A DNA stretch of 64,000 nt, taken from the NCBI GenBank assembly GCA_009823505.1, contig VZQC01006590.1, forward strand, positions 411,431 through 475,430, read 5' to 3'. How positions within the stretch are numbered: position 1 is the first letter of the stretch; every line of letters begins with the position of its first letter. The notes below the pieces were generated by a model. That model did not search any database, was not told the DNA's origin, and was given only the letters and a program-made list of their open reading frames with translations. Below, one piece after another: positions 25,286 through 36,902 of the stretch. The position numbers were made by a program, and so were the translations under genes. Origin of the DNA: Rhizomys pruinosus. Taxonomy: Eukaryota > Chordata > Mammalia > Rodentia > Spalacidae.

Positions 25286-25775
25286 TCTTGAAAGTAACTC
25301 CAATATTCTATCTGAGCCCAACCCAGCCCATTTTGAAATTTCTGGGGAATAAAGATGAACCTCCATCCTACAAGATAATTTCTGCTTGCTTGCGGAGAGA
25401 GGTCAAGAATCCCAAGAAACTCACAGCTACGGAGTCTAGTCGCATAAAACTGCCTTCAATTGTATCTGAACCCCAATCATGAGAAGCACAAGAAGAGCTA
25501 TGCATTTCATTAACGACACAATGGAAGAATTATCAAGTGTTTATTATATTATATTTTATAAATATATTGAATTCTAGAACTACAATGGTGAAATAGTATT
25601 ACAATATAAAATAATAGAGCATACAATTAGAAAGTACGGTCATAATTAAACAAACCTCAGTAAATAGAACATACATATATCAGGTGTGGTAGCCATCTAA
25701 GTCCTTCTTTGGACAGGAGAGGACATGGTTCTTTCTGAGTGTCAGCCATTCCGGGACATGTTCCAAGTCATCTTT
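25286..25775. other. AT-rich single-copy DNA
   Basis: Nothing recognised. Confidence 0.35.
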
Positions 25776-25919
25776 TAAATTTATTTATTTATATATTTTA
25801 TCAAATCTAGACCTGTATCCCCCCATCCCCCCACCTTTCCAGAGCTCATGTATTCTGGAAAACATGCTTTTCATGTTTTTCTCAATATTCTCCAGTGGAA
25901 GTTGACTGTTTTGAGCAGA

Positions 25920-25953
<34 letters not shown>

Positions 25954-26592
25954 TTTTGTTTTTCTGTTGTTATTGTTTTCACTATGCATCACTCCCAACA
26001 GCTTTAGGACAAAAGTTAAGGCCATGCACAGAATACTTACCAGGATGCACTAGCATCCACATATGGATAATTCATCTCGTTTTTCTGTGATGTGTTACTT
26101 CACTCAAGAATGCTGTCTCTATGCTCCGCATTTTCCTGCGCATTAAGTTCTTTTCTTTATGCTGCATAGATCCATTGTGTAGATGTACCATTTTTCCTAT
26201 CACTCATCAGTTGAGGGTTTGGGTTGGTTAGATTTGCTTGTGACGAAGTGAAACATGGCGTGCATGTTCTCTGAGTGGGGGGAGTCTTGGGGTACATGCT
26301 AGACGGTATTGCTGGGTGGTGGATTTATTCCAATCTTCCAGGTTTCCACTTGCTTCCATATGGCGCTGTTACAATCCACAGCAGTGGTGAGTGTTCCTCC
26401 CCTTTCCACAACTCTCGTACTTGGTATATTTGTTTTCTTGATCCTAGCCAGCTTATTGGAGTGATGATATTTAAAGTGGTTTTGATTTGCTTTCTCTTAA
26501 TGATTATGATGTAACATTTTAATGTGTTTCTCAGCCACCTCTATTCCCTCACTGTGAGTCTCTGTTCAGCTTTTGTCCATCTATTGAGTGGG

Positions 26593-27651
26593 TCATTTGT
26601 TTCTTTTCTTCTTTGTTTTTTTGATCTTTATATATTTTCTAATACATTTTGTCAGGAGTTCTGCTGAGTTACTCCACTCTGTGGGATTTCTCTTCACTTC
26701 CTTGATTGTTTCTTTTGATGTACAGAAGCTTTTGAGTTTGATGAGGTCCCATTTGTCAATTGTCGACCTTAATTCTTGTGCAGCTGCTGTCTGATTTAGG
26801 AAGTCTTTTCCTACGCCTATGTCTTGTAGTCTGCTGCCAACTTTTTCTTCTATCACCTTCAGAGTTTGGGGTTTCACGTTGAGGTCTTTAATCCATCTGG
26901 AGTTGACTTTTGTACAGGGCGAGAGGTAGGGGTTTAATTTCATTCTTCTACAAGTGGTGATCCAGTTTTGCCAACACCACTTGCTGAAGATGCTGTCTTT
27001 TCTCCATTGTGGTTTCTTGGCCCCCTTGTCAAATATGAGATGGCTGAAATTGTATGTGCTCAGATTTGGATCTTCGGTTTTGTTCCATTGGTCAACAGGT
27101 CTGTTTTTGTGCCAGTACCAGGCTGTTTTTATGACTATAGCCCTGTAGTATAGTTTAAAATCTGGTATAGAGATCCCTCCTGTGTAGCTCTTTTCACTCA
27201 GGATTGATTTGGCTATTCGGGGTCTTTTGTTTCTCCAAATGAATTTAAGAACTTTTGTTTCCAAGCCTGTGAAGAAACTCTTGGGGATTTTGATTGGGAT
27301 TGCATTAAATCTATACAAGAGTTTTGGTAAAATGGACATTTTTACAATGTTAATTTTCCCAATCCATGAGCATGGGAGGTTTTTCCATCTTCTGAGGTCT
27401 TCTTCAATTTCTTTCTTTAAGGGTTTAAAATTTTTGTTGTAGAGGTCTTTGGTGTCTTTGGTTAGGTTTGTTCCTAGGTATTTTATTGTTTTTGAGGCTA
27501 TTGTGAGTGGGAAGGTCTCTTTGAATTCTTTCTCCAGTTGCTTGTTCTTGGTGTAAAGAAAGGTCATTGATTTTTTTAGGTTAATTTTGTATTCTGCCAC
27601 TTTGTTGAAGCTATTAATCATTTCTAGGAGCTTTCTGGTGGTGTTTAGCAT
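26593..27651 (-). pseudogene. LINE-1 ORF2 protein, carboxy-terminal half
   Basis: An open frame of 352 codons on the minus strand that encodes the thumb region and carboxy domain of L1 ORF2p. Readable landmarks in order: [20 protein letters not shown] (about residue 9), [20 protein letters not shown] (residue 49), [20 protein letters not shown] (residue 97), [20 protein letters not shown] (residue 123), [20 protein letters not shown] (residue 165) and [20 protein letters not shown] (residue 220). The last 30 residues are out of frame with the family ([15 protein letters not shown]), after a frameshift near 26680. It overlaps the upstream frame by 38 bases in another phase, so a frameshift near 27640 separates it from the catalytic part. 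Normally this protein copies L1 RNA at the target site; this fragment cannot. Confidence 0.9.
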
Positions 27652-28015
27652 CCCTTAAGTAAACAATCATATCATCAGCAAATAGGGATAGCTTGACTTC
27701 CTCTTTTCCAATTAGTACTCCTTTAATTTCCTTTTCTTGCCTTATTGTTCTTGCAAGTGTTTCAAGCACTATATTGAAGAGGAGTGGTGACAGGAGGCAG
27801 CCTTGCCGAGTTCCTACCTTTAAAGGGTATGTTTCTGTCATTTCCCCATTTAGGATGATATTGGCTGTGGGTTTTCTGTATATGGCTTTGATTACATTGA
27901 GGAATGATCTCTCCAATCCAATTCCTTCTAGGACTATAAGCATGAAGGGATGTTGGATTTTGTCAAAGGCTTTTTCAGCATCAATTGAGATGATGGTGTG
28001 TTTTTTGTCTTTCAT
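27614..28015 (-). pseudogene. LINE-1 ORF2 reverse transcriptase core with FADD box
   Basis: A 133-codon open segment holding the palm of the L1 reverse transcriptase. It reads [20 protein letters not shown] at the start, then [20 protein letters not shown], and [17 protein letters not shown], where FADD (27662-27682 complement) supplies two of the catalytic aspartates and IDAEKAF supplies the first. The family has the same order and spacing. The segment ends where the frame shifts into the next one near 27640. Upstream, 28049-28249 continues the domain in another frame ([34 protein letters not shown]). The FADD core is intact at protein level, but the gene is broken and lacks its endonuclease. 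Confidence 0.9.
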
Positions 28016-28605
28016 TCCATTTATGTGTTTGATGATGTTTATTGATTTTCATATGTTGAACCATCCCTGCATCTCTGGTATGAATCCAACTTGGTCATGA
28101 TGGATGATCTTCTTGATGTGGGTCTGAATGTGATTTGCCAGTATCCTGTTTAGAATTTTGGCATCTGTGTTCTTGAGGGAGATGGGTCTATAATTCTCCT
28201 TTACTTGTATCTTTCCCTGGTTTTGGTAATAGAGTGATGCTGGCTTCATAGAAGGAATTTGGGAGAATTCCCTCTGATTGTATCCTTCTAAACAGTTTCA
28301 GTAATAATTGTTGTAGGTCGTTTTGAAATGTTTTATAGAATTCTGCCGTGAAACTGTCTGGGCCCAGGCTATTTTTAGTTGGGAGGTTTCTTATTACATC
28401 TTCAAATTCTTCCTATATTATGGGTCTGTTTAAGCTGTCGATCTCTTCTTGGTTGAGCTTTGGTGATTCCCAGGATTTCAGTTATTCATCCATTTCTTCT
28501 AGGTTTTCAATCTTGGTAGAGTATAGGTTTTTGAAGTATTTCCATATGATTTTCTAGATCTTTTCCTTGTCGGTTGTGATATTTCCCTTTTAGTCATCCT
28601 TTCTT

Positions 28606-28985
28606 TAAAGCTCTAAACAGACTGAGTGTCCCACACAGACAGCCCATTTAATCCAACACCTTTTCCATTAAATCCAGAACTGGGAAGAAAACCACCCTAT
28701 GAAAGTAAATTGTCAGATTTCATAATGTTCATTAAAGAAAAATATATATAAAAATAAAAGTATAGGAGAAAGTCCATTTAACACCACCAAAACCTGAAGA
28801 ATGGGTCCTGTTGATGGTGTATCTAATGGATTCTATTCTGAAAGATGCAAGAAGGTTACAGGCAACACTTTCCCATGTGATTGTGGTTCTCTCTGTCCTT
28901 GCCGTACAAGGCTCTAACTTATAAAAGGAAAGGTTTTTAATTGGGTTAGCTGAGGAGCTATTGGCATTTGATAGCTGCTAGGAGA
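28606..28985. other. single-copy or diverged L1 3' sequence
   Basis: Contains a stretch (28925-29000, gggttagctgaggagctatt) resembling 31500-31520 next to another L1 tail, so part may be L1 3'UTR. Otherwise nothing recognised. Confidence 0.3.
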
Positions 28986-29074
28986 GGAAGCTTCATTGTT
29001 TTTAATGGTGAGAACCTTGTTAGATGACCATATTCTGGGCATGTTCCATACCCAAGAGTATTTGGGTATCTGAC

Positions 29075-29300
29075 TTGATAGGTTTTTAAAAATATTTTAC
29101 TGAAGTTTTGCACATTTCATACAACATTTCTCAATCCAGTTTAGAGTCATTCCTTCTTCCACGCCCCCCACCACACCGGAGCTCATGCATTCTGCCATAC
29201 ATGTTTTACATCTTTTTCTTGGTGTTTTTAAGGTTTTTGTCTTTGCGGAGGTTTACTGTTTAGGACAGAAGTTTACTTGGTGGGTAGAGAAAATGGGGGG
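29075..29300 (-). mobile_element. LINE-1 3' end fragment
   Basis: ttgcacatttcatacaacat, ccagtttagagtcattcctt and gctcatgcattctgccatac mirror the L1 3' terminus at 3440-3560 and 25800-25930. Confidence 0.65.
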
Positions 29301-30262
29301 GGGGCTTGGAAATATTGAGAGGGATATGATCAAAGTACATTATATGAGGTTCTCAAGTATTAAAAAAATACTTTATAGGGATATTTTACTGTTCTTTCCT
29401 CAGACAAACTGTCAAAATAAAATCTGTTTTAGTTCTTTTGTTTTACTTCTCTTGTGATCTATCCATTTCAGTCAAGACACTGACACCCAAGCCAGCACAC
29501 TCCAATTGCTTCCAGAGGGGGGAGGGTCACTCAGGCTGTGTTAAAAATATTTGAGTTTAACATTCAGAAGACCAGGCGAAGGACAAGAGCCCAGATATAT
29601 ATTTGGTCATTTATAATGCTGACAGCCATGTTGAGACAATGAGACCAAAAATCATAAAACAGGAGGCTTCGTTTATCAGCTCAGCACAGTGTGCTGACTC
29701 CTTAAATAAACAACCACATTTAACCATGTCTTAAGGCTGACAGTGCTTCTGCTAGAAGGCTGTTGAGAAATCAAAATCTCAAATTAAATGTGAAATGCTC
29801 CTTAAATTCTAATTACAAAGATTCATGCAAAGAGTAGAACTGATTGGGAGAAACATCAAGAGAAATATCTCCTGGTTTTGTAAAAAGACCTGTTGTCAGA
29901 CAGACTGAAATCTAAAGATCCAGGCACAACATCCCAATTAAGGTGCTTAACATTTGCTTAGAGAAAAAATAAAAAAAAGAAAGAAACAATAAAATTCACA
30001 GTGAAAAGCACTGTCAGCTCAAAATTGAGCTTGCAGAGAACATTCTGGATAGTTTTTACATATCCAATCAGCATCGCTCATTTTACCCTATGGTCCTTTG
30101 TTAGTTTGCACAAAATACAATAAATAATATTTCCGGTCAGGCACCATCTGCTGAAGTGGTCTGGACTTAAATCTAGCTTTTAATTAAAGGACAGTGGACC
30201 CTGAGCAATGCACGATGGTTGCAACATCTCTTCTGAATATCTTACAAATGAATAATTTAAGA
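29301..30262. other. single-copy DNA, candidate conserved noncoding segment
   Basis: About 900 bp free of repeats. The part 29530-30150 has little simple sequence and many short homeodomain-like AT cores (for example taattaca at 29810, ttaattaa at 30181). I infer only that it is old single-copy DNA; conservation is untested. Confidence 0.3.
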
Positions 30263-30263
30263 T

Positions 30264-30895
30264 TTATTTTTGTTATTTTTTTTAAAAAAAACTTTATTCA
30301 CATTTTAGAAAAACTAGTTGGAGGACAGAGAATGGCCTTCCTACAGGATGTGTGTGAGACCGAGAACAGAAGGCCAGAAGGAAAGGCAGGGGACAGGGGG
30401 CCAAGTCTCCTACTCTGGGTGGGGTTTGAGACAGAGAACAGAAGGCCAGAGGGAAAGGCAGGGAACAGGGGGCCACGTCTCCTGCTCTGGGTGGGGTATG
30501 AGTCAAAGAACAGCAGGCCAGAGGGAAAGGCAGGGAACAGGGGGCCACGTCTCCTACTCTGGGTGGGGTTAGGTCAAATAAATTAAAGGTTCAACAAGGG
30601 GAGACAGTATCCAGGCAACCAGCGGAGGCGTGGCACTGGCCGGAAGACAGTTGATACCTGCAAGAACTGGGGACCACAGATCACCGCTTCCGCAGCCTCT
30701 TTATGAAGCAACAGATGATGAGATGCTGGCGCTGGTGACTAGGGCTATGCCTGTACCCACCAGCAGGGGCACGAACCGGGTGCCCAGAGTATGCGTATAG
30801 GGGTAGACTGTGGCAGGCCCTGAGCAGACACTGTCCGCCTGGTACCAGCTGTAGTCAGCATGCTACACCCATGCGCTGGGGGCACTATTATCAAT
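30264..30895 (-). pseudogene. GC-rich probable retrocopy with poly(A) end, parent unknown
   Basis: On the minus strand a GC-rich segment ends in gtgaataaag (30289-30298 complement), a T8 run, and an A-rich stretch (complement of 30264-30284), as expected for a reverse-transcribed, polyadenylated RNA. Its flanks are AT-rich. The 3' part is a 72-bp minisatellite (30357-30570). Upstream, the minus frame 30853-30701 is open to a stop and reads a hydrophobic stretch (GTRFVPLLVGTGIALVTSAS). That pattern recalls the fusion peptide of a retroviral Env, but the match is short and could be chance. I see no introns, no clear full reading frame, and no certain target-site duplication. The right end is blurred by an adjoining B3. 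A 3'UTR of an unidentified cellular mRNA is an equal possibility. Confidence 0.5.
30357..30570. repeat. 72-bp minisatellite, three units
   Basis: Units start at 30357, 30429 and 30501 and share agaacagaaggccaga, ggaaaggcaggg and ctctgggtggggt. They differ by about 5-10 bases each. The unit length is a multiple of three, which keeps frames open on both strands; the predicted peptides are not evidence of a gene. Confidence 0.95.
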
Positions 30896-31092
30896 GTGTG
30901 TGTGTTTATGTGGTCTGTGTCAATGAGTGTAGACGCCAGTACAGCCCAGAAGAAGCCGGGGGGCAGGGTGGATCCACGGGGTCTAGAGCTATGGGGGCTT
31001 GTGAGCCACCAGATATGGGTCCTGGGAACTGAACTTGGGTCCTCTGGAAGGGCAGTACATGCTCTTAACCATAACCATCTCTCCAGGCCATA
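30896..31092 (-). mobile_element. B3-type SINE
   Basis: gtgtgtgtgtttatgtggtc at left; gggaactgaacttgggtcct and ccataaccatctctccaggc at right. It carries an internal GC-rich insert or variant (30960-30990). Confidence 0.72.
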
Positions 31093-31220
31093 AATACATA
31101 CTTTTAACAGTTATCTCCAACTTTCATTGTACTTAAAGTCATACTTCTCACTTCTCAAATAATATATTCTATTAAAGCTGCAACCATGTTACCATGTTAA
31201 CCACAGTCCTTTTCCTCTGT

Positions 31221-31530
31221 AACTGTTGCTCTTTTTTTTTTTTTAATTGATGTTTTGTGTATTTCATACATCATTTTCCAATTCAGTTCAGGCATATATC
31301 CCCTTCCCTTCCCCCCACCCCACCCCTACCCATCCCAGATCATGCATTCTGCCATAACTTTTCTGCATCTTTCTCTGTTTTTTTTTTGTTTTGTTTTGTT
31401 TTTCATTTTTTTAACAATAGGTGATAATCTGTGAGTACAAGCATCCTTCATGTCTGCCCTTGCTGTACATGGCGGTGGGTTTTAAAGGGAATCTTTTATA
31501 ACTGGGTTAGCTGAGGAGGTGTCCAAATAA
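31221..31530 (-). mobile_element. LINE-1 3' end, 5'-truncated
   Basis: From ttgatgttttgtgtatttca to gtacaagcatccttcatgt it matches 4508-4720 and 34818-34999 closely. Beyond 31455 the match is lost. Confidence 0.85.
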
Positions 31531-32780
31531 ACTTCACAGAATGTTTTCTGGTATTATCACAGGTTTTCAGGAAGTAAATCAGTAATACTGGAAATTATAT
31601 ATGACTTGCACAAGGTGAGAAAACTGATCTGAGTTTGCAGCCCTGCTCTTGACTGAGAAACTTCATATCTGTATGCCTGCACAGAACATATCAAAAGGCA
31701 AAGCCGAATATGAACCAAAGTTGACTCAGAAGGAAATAGTTTCTGCTATTTTTAGGAGAATTTATATTTATCTGTGCTATTAACTGCAGAGAGTTACTAA
31801 ATACCACCAAGCTGCCTCAGCTTCTGCAACTAGGTAAGTAGTGATTTATTCCACCTGCTCTGAACATCAGCATGCAACCCTGGAGGGCACCTGGGAAGAG
31901 GAGACAGCTCCAGACTTGGCACACCTGGGTCTGGCGCATGGCTTGGGGTTTCCCCAGAATGACATCCTCTTCAGGTTCTTATGTTTTCTCCATTCTGGTT
32001 TCCCCAGAGGAAAATAGTGTGGGACTGTCTATTTTAGAGGACTTAAACTTTCCAAGGTTATGGTGGCACCCATGTTATGAAGGTTAAAAACTAATTTGTT
32101 AATCTTTCAAGGTTAAATCTCAGTGCATAGCAACAAATGAATGCTCCTACAAATGGGAAAGTCACACTGAAGGATCTAAGAAACAAACAGAAAAATCCCA
32201 TACCTTGGATTCACTTCTAATGAATAACACAGTTCCTATATTTCTTATTCTGGATTCATCATCTTGAAATACTTAGTAAGGCTACACTTATTCAAAACAG
32301 GACATATCATTTTCATAATAATGTATGTTTTAAAGGAATCGAAGGGGTTTGTTTTGTTTTTGTAAAAGAAATGGGAGTATAATGATATACTTGGCATCAT
32401 TATCAAGGCTGAATTGTTTATGTATTTCTTATAAGTTGTAGAAAAATATTAACATTGAAATGAAGCTTAAATTATATGTAATGGGGCTAATGGTTAACTA
32501 AGCACTATTTTTTCCTTCCTCACTGGCAAGGCATTTTGATCCATTCCAAAGTAAAAAAAAACTGGACTCAAGCTAAATTTGTACTTTTCCTAATATATTC
32601 TGCTTCTGGCTTACCTTCTTGGTACATCAGTATATTAATTATAAAATTTATTGTATAGTATTTAACCACTGAATTTATTTTGTGTTCATGTGAATCCCTT
32701 GGTGAAGGTCCCTTTTTCATGGATGTGTAGTTATATGATCTTTTTAAATGTACAGATATTTTGCTATAAAATTGGTACAG
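31531..32780. other. single-copy DNA
   Basis: No repeat or gene recognised in 1.2 kb. A 71-codon plus frame at 31872-32087 has no known domain. Confidence 0.4.
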
Positions 32781-32784
32781 TTTT

Positions 32785-33036
32785 TTGGTTTTTTTTTAAT
32801 TTTTATTTATTTCTGTATGTGTATGAATGTACTGTCTGCATGTAGGTCTGTGCACCCGTGTCGTGCAATGCCGCGGATGTCAGAAGAGGGTATCGGATTC
32901 CCCTGGAACTGGAGTTCTCCTGGAATTGGAGTTTCAGACGGTTCTTGGCTGCCATGTGGGTGCTGGGGATCGAACCCGGGTCCTCTGTAAGAGCGGTCGG
33001 CACTCTTAACTGCTAGGCCATCTCTCCAGCCCCCGT
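32785..33036 (-). mobile_element. B2 SINE, young-looking
   Basis: Complement of tail at 32790-32810, body cgtgtcgtgcaatgccgcgg, B-box complement ggggatcgaacccgggtcct, head complement aggccatctctccagccccc. Near-identical to 16140-16399. Confidence 0.93.
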
Positions 33037-33835
33037 TTTTTATGGTTTTTACACTTCTCTTTAATTCCTATCTAAGCCTCTGGGTAATACTGTAAATATT
33101 GTTTAAAATGCATCAGCCTAGGCTCCACAATCTGAATGTTACTTTAGCTTATAGTTTTTAAAATATTTAACTTCAAGGAGAGTTTAGGGATCACTTTAGT
33201 GTACCTATTTACAGGTTACTATTAATCTGCCACCTGCTTGCACATTTCCATTAAATGTGTAGTTTAAAAAGAACATGCCAAGATTTCTGTCTGTTAACAT
33301 TCACTTTGATGAAAATTTGGCCATGAGATAGATAAAAGAAAAAATATTTGGACCTTTACCACAAAGCACCCATTTTCCAAAGGTCAAAGCTGGTGTGCAT
33401 TTGTTTAAAAAAAATCCCTATTTATTAGTGTACAAAGAGACAATAATGTTGGTATATTCTTGTCTATTAAATGGGGCTTCTTAGCAATATTAGAAATGTT
33501 TTATAAAAGCAATTCATGTTATTTCCCTGGTCTTTTCATGCCATATGAGCAAATAAACTACACTACTAAAAAAAATAAAATTAAATAAATAAAGGAATCT
33601 CTAAAAAAGAAAGTCAGTAAACTATATACATAATACACAATTGTTAAACATATTTACATGTATCACATGGCAAGGGTAGTATCTGAGACAGTAAGAAATT
33701 CAATTAAAATATTAATAAAACAACTTTTTAAATTACTGATAATCAATAAAACACTATCACATATGGAAATATATATCTTTATGTAAGCAGTGAATATATT
33801 AAAGGGCAAGGATGGTAAGGCCCCCTTAAAAAGTT
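33037..33835. other. AT-rich single-copy DNA
   Basis: Nothing recognised. Confidence 0.4.
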
Positions 33836-33837
33836 TA

Positions 33838-34036
33838 TTGTTAAATAATTTATTTATTTTTATATTATATGTATGATGGTTTTGCCTGCATGTAACCAGT
33901 TGCATCCAATGCCAATGGAAGACAACAGACTTGATTTATAGAAGGTTGTTAGCCACCATGTGAGTGCTGGGAAATAAACCCAGGTCCTCTGGAAGAACAG
34001 CCAGTACCCTTAACCAGAGTCATCTCTCCAGCCCAT
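33838..34036 (-). mobile_element. B3-type SINE
   Basis: ataatttatttatttttata at left, ccatgtgagtgctgggaaat and gagtcatctctccagcccat at right. Confidence 0.8.
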
Positions 34037-34390
34037 CTAACAAAGTTTTCAATTCTGCTAAAGTTATACACATAAAACTATTGGCTTAAAGAAGATCATT
34101 CTACTGAAATACTGTTCTATAAAACATTTATATTTCTTGATAAAAGATTGAATTATAGGCATACTTATCAGGAATGTAAAAATTTTTTACTTGTGAATAA
34201 AAAGAGAAAACAGGACAATATCATATACAGTTAGAGAAAAACTGTATTGTCCTTATGCTGGGACACTAAGCAGAAAAATAAACTTTAAAGGAAAGCACTC
34301 AACATTTTCAAAGTTGCAGTCAGGTCAGTTACGAATGTGGTTTTGGTTATTTCATGCCCAAGAATCAGTGTTAGAATTTAAAATGTTCAG
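34037..34390. other. AT-rich single-copy DNA
   Basis: Nothing recognised. Confidence 0.35.
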
Positions 34391-34393
34391 CTT

Positions 34394-34656
34394 AGGGGCT
34401 GGAGAGATAACCTAGTGGTTAAGAGCACCGACTGCGCTTACAGAGGACCCGGGTTCGATCCCCAGCACCCACATGGTGGCCGAGAGCCATCTGAAACTCC
34501 AATTCCAGGAGAACTCCAGCTCCAGGGGAATCCGAGGCCCTCTTCTGACTTCCACGGCATTGCACGACACGGGTGCACAGATTTGCATGCAGGCAGTACA
34601 TTCATACACATACAGAAATAAATAAAATTAATAAAAAAATTAAAAAAATAAAATGT
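34394..34656 (+). mobile_element. B2 SINE, full length, with intact tRNA-like promoter boxes
   Basis: Starts ttaggggctggagagataac. The A-box region is taacctagtggttaagagca and the B box is gggttcgatccccagc (34451-34466), which fits the RNA polymerase III B-box consensus. The body (aattccaggagaactccagc; cattgcacgacacgggtgca) ends in an A-rich tail (34618-34656). This is the best plus-strand reference copy in the window. Confidence 0.95.
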
Positions 34657-34790
34657 TCAGCTTGGGATTAGATAGTTGAAAAAGTTCTTGTTCAACATCC
34701 AATTATGAGCTGAATTAGAGGAAAATGAGGCCACATGTCAGGGTCAGACTAAGCAAGAAGAATCTTCACTTAACCTCAAGCAGGGTCTCA

Positions 34791-35690
34791 TCTTTATTTT
34801 TTTTTCATTTTTTTATTAATGCTTTGTGTATTTCATACATCATTTTCCAATTCAGTTCAGGCATATTTCCCTTTCCCTTCCCCCCACCCCACCCCATCCA
34901 AGATCATGCATTCTGCCATAACTGTCCTGCATCTTTCTCTCAGTTTTTTTCCATTTTTTAACAATAAGTGATAATTTATGAGTACAAGCATCCTTCATGT
35001 AAAACCAATTTGCAAGCAGTTGTGCCCAAACCCACACAGCCCATGGGTCCCACCATCCAGCAGGGGGGGCTTGTATGTTCAATAAAGTTGATCAAATGAG
35101 TGTCCAGACTATATTGCTGTAGTTTCACCATTCACCCCAATCGCAGCCCTTACATTCTACCACGCCCCCTCTTCCGCAGATTGTTCCCTAGGCTTAGAAA
35201 AGGGGCACAGGTGGATGAGAGGTAAAACAGTCCACTCTCTCTGGAGCTGTTGACTTGGACTCTGGTCAATTCTGGATGTTTTCCTTCATGGGCTGACAGT
35301 TTGTCCAGGAATAACCTTTCAATCCTACTATGAAGCACAAGCAATTAGATATATAGGTATTTAAACAGTACTAATTGTTATGGTAGGTTACTTTGGTATA
35401 GACACAGATGTTTGGATGGTATGTTAATCCATGAATTACATTTTCTTCTGTTAAGTATGACAGGGTCTTCCTGTGGTTTATAACATCTCCTAACCATTAG
35501 AGGATGTAAGCTTGTGGCATCAGCCGTGGGTTATTCCTCCAAGGAGAGAGCTAATAGCCAATTAGATTTGGGATATACAGGCATATGGCTGCCACTGCTG
35601 CACAGTATTTCCAGGCAGGTGAGGTGTAGCTGGTGCTGACGGAGGAGTCTTGCTTGACTCAAGGAGACCCATATTTGCTTTAGTTACATA
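34791..35690 (-). mobile_element. LINE-1 3'UTR, minus strand
   Basis: T-rich start, pyrimidine tract ccttccccccaccccacccc (34876), then about 700 bp that mirror 9650-10420 and, from 35085, also 5890-6500. It ends at agtcttgcttgactcaagga near 35665, matching the start of the plus copy at 9649. No ORF2 is present. Confidence 0.85.
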
Positions 35691-35765
35691 TCCACTTCAG
35701 ACACTTTAAGCAAATGGGAAGACCTCTGTTTTGAAAACCATAATCTAAGTATTAGTTTGAGAGGA

Positions 35766-35972
35766 AAGTAGTCTTTTGTACTAGGGTGATGACTCACTGG
35801 GTAAAGCTGTCTATCCCCAGAACCCAAACATTGGGTAGACAGAACCAATGCCCCCAAGTTGTTCCTGACCTCCGTATGCCTGCTGGGACATTCAAGCACC
35901 TACACATGTATGTAGATACATAAACATAAAAGCATGGATGCACATGCACGCACATAATGAAATAAACTATAA
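35766..35972 (+). mobile_element. B4-type SINE
   Basis: ctagggtgatgactcactgg gtaaagctgtc head; tcctgacctccgtatgcctg and tgcacgcacataatgaaata end. Confidence 0.7.
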
Positions 35973-36900
35973 GAAAAATAGTCTTTTGAGCTCCTTTGAG
36001 TATTTTCTATTCTTTCTTAAATTTGTAAAATGCAACAAGATATACCTCAACTAAAAACCAAGGCACCTGAAATCTGGTATCAAGAATACTTTGATTTGCA
36101 AGCTAATGGCTCTTGGGTAGTTGAAACACTGAGGAGCAGGAACTACTGAGTGCTAGTCCTCTCCACTGTATGTACTGACAAGGACACAAATAATGTTACA
36201 ATCCCCAAGGCAGCATTGCAGACATCATCTCACAGTGAAGTAGAAAGGAGGTAAGTAAGCAACAAAGAAGAATGAGTATTTTATGCCAGAGAGAACATAA
36301 GAAAAGTCAACAGTCACATATCAGGAGGGGGCACTGAGATCTTAAATACAAGCACCAAAATTCCCAGTTTCTGGTGTGATCAGTGGGAGAGCAAGCAGTG
36401 CTGAGGATTGACTTGTAAGTGAGAGAGCTCTCCCAGCTCTCAGATAGCTTGTCCAAGGTAGTAACCTTCAGAGTTTGTGGGGCTTACTGGAGCAGAATAG
36501 AGGAGAGAAAGACTCATTAGTCAATGGTAAAATTAATAATCTATGTGCAGAAATGGCACCAGCCAAGAGTGACCTGGCATTTTGCTGCCTCAGCCCCAAT
36601 GCTCTGAGGTGCCTAGGAGTCCTGACATACTTTAGGAGCAAGGAGAATGTGGATCTGCTGCCCGAACCTTTATATTGTTCTGTATATTGGCCATGGAGGC
36701 AGGCACTTGTCCTCCATAGACATGTGTGCTTTTCATCAATGAACCTGCCTCTGTCAGAATTTGCACACAGTAAATAGGAACACCCCTTATAGGTTATTGA
36801 TGAGAGACTGGATTGCTACAAAATGCTCAGCAGAAGGAAGCTATTATTGACATTAGCCTCAAGTGGGAGTTCTATTAATATTGGTTTAAAATATGAACTG
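35973..36900. other. single-copy DNA
   Basis: A 100-codon plus frame (36475-36777) lies here. It has no recognisable domain, signal peptide or repeat origin. I leave it uncalled. Confidence 0.35.
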
Positions 36901-36902
36901 TT

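Larger units (their letters stand above)
25776..28605 (-). mobile_element. LINE-1, 5'-truncated, best preserved copy in the window
   Basis: A 2.8-kb L1 on the minus strand. The 3' end (25776-26130) has a pyrimidine-rich terminus (cccccatccccccacctttc), and a pure T31 run at 25922-25952 lies inside the 3'UTR complement. ORF2 follows from about 26590 to 28600, running from the reverse transcriptase fingers to the carboxy end. 5' truncation is near 28605, before the endonuclease, so ORF1, endonuclease and 5'UTR are absent. Confidence 0.93.

Noticed and set aside
30194..30586. A repeat protein encoded by the 72-bp minisatellite
   Set aside because: The unit is a multiple of three, so frames stay open on both strands; the start lies in the tail region and the orientation opposes the poly(A) evidence.
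34394..34470. tRNA gene
   Set aside because: The A and B boxes belong to the tRNA-derived head of a B2 SINE; no cloverleaf with a proper acceptor stem and anticodon loop can be drawn.
36475..36777. 100-codon plus frame
   Set aside because: No domain, no signal peptide, no splice context; length is within chance expectation for this much DNA.
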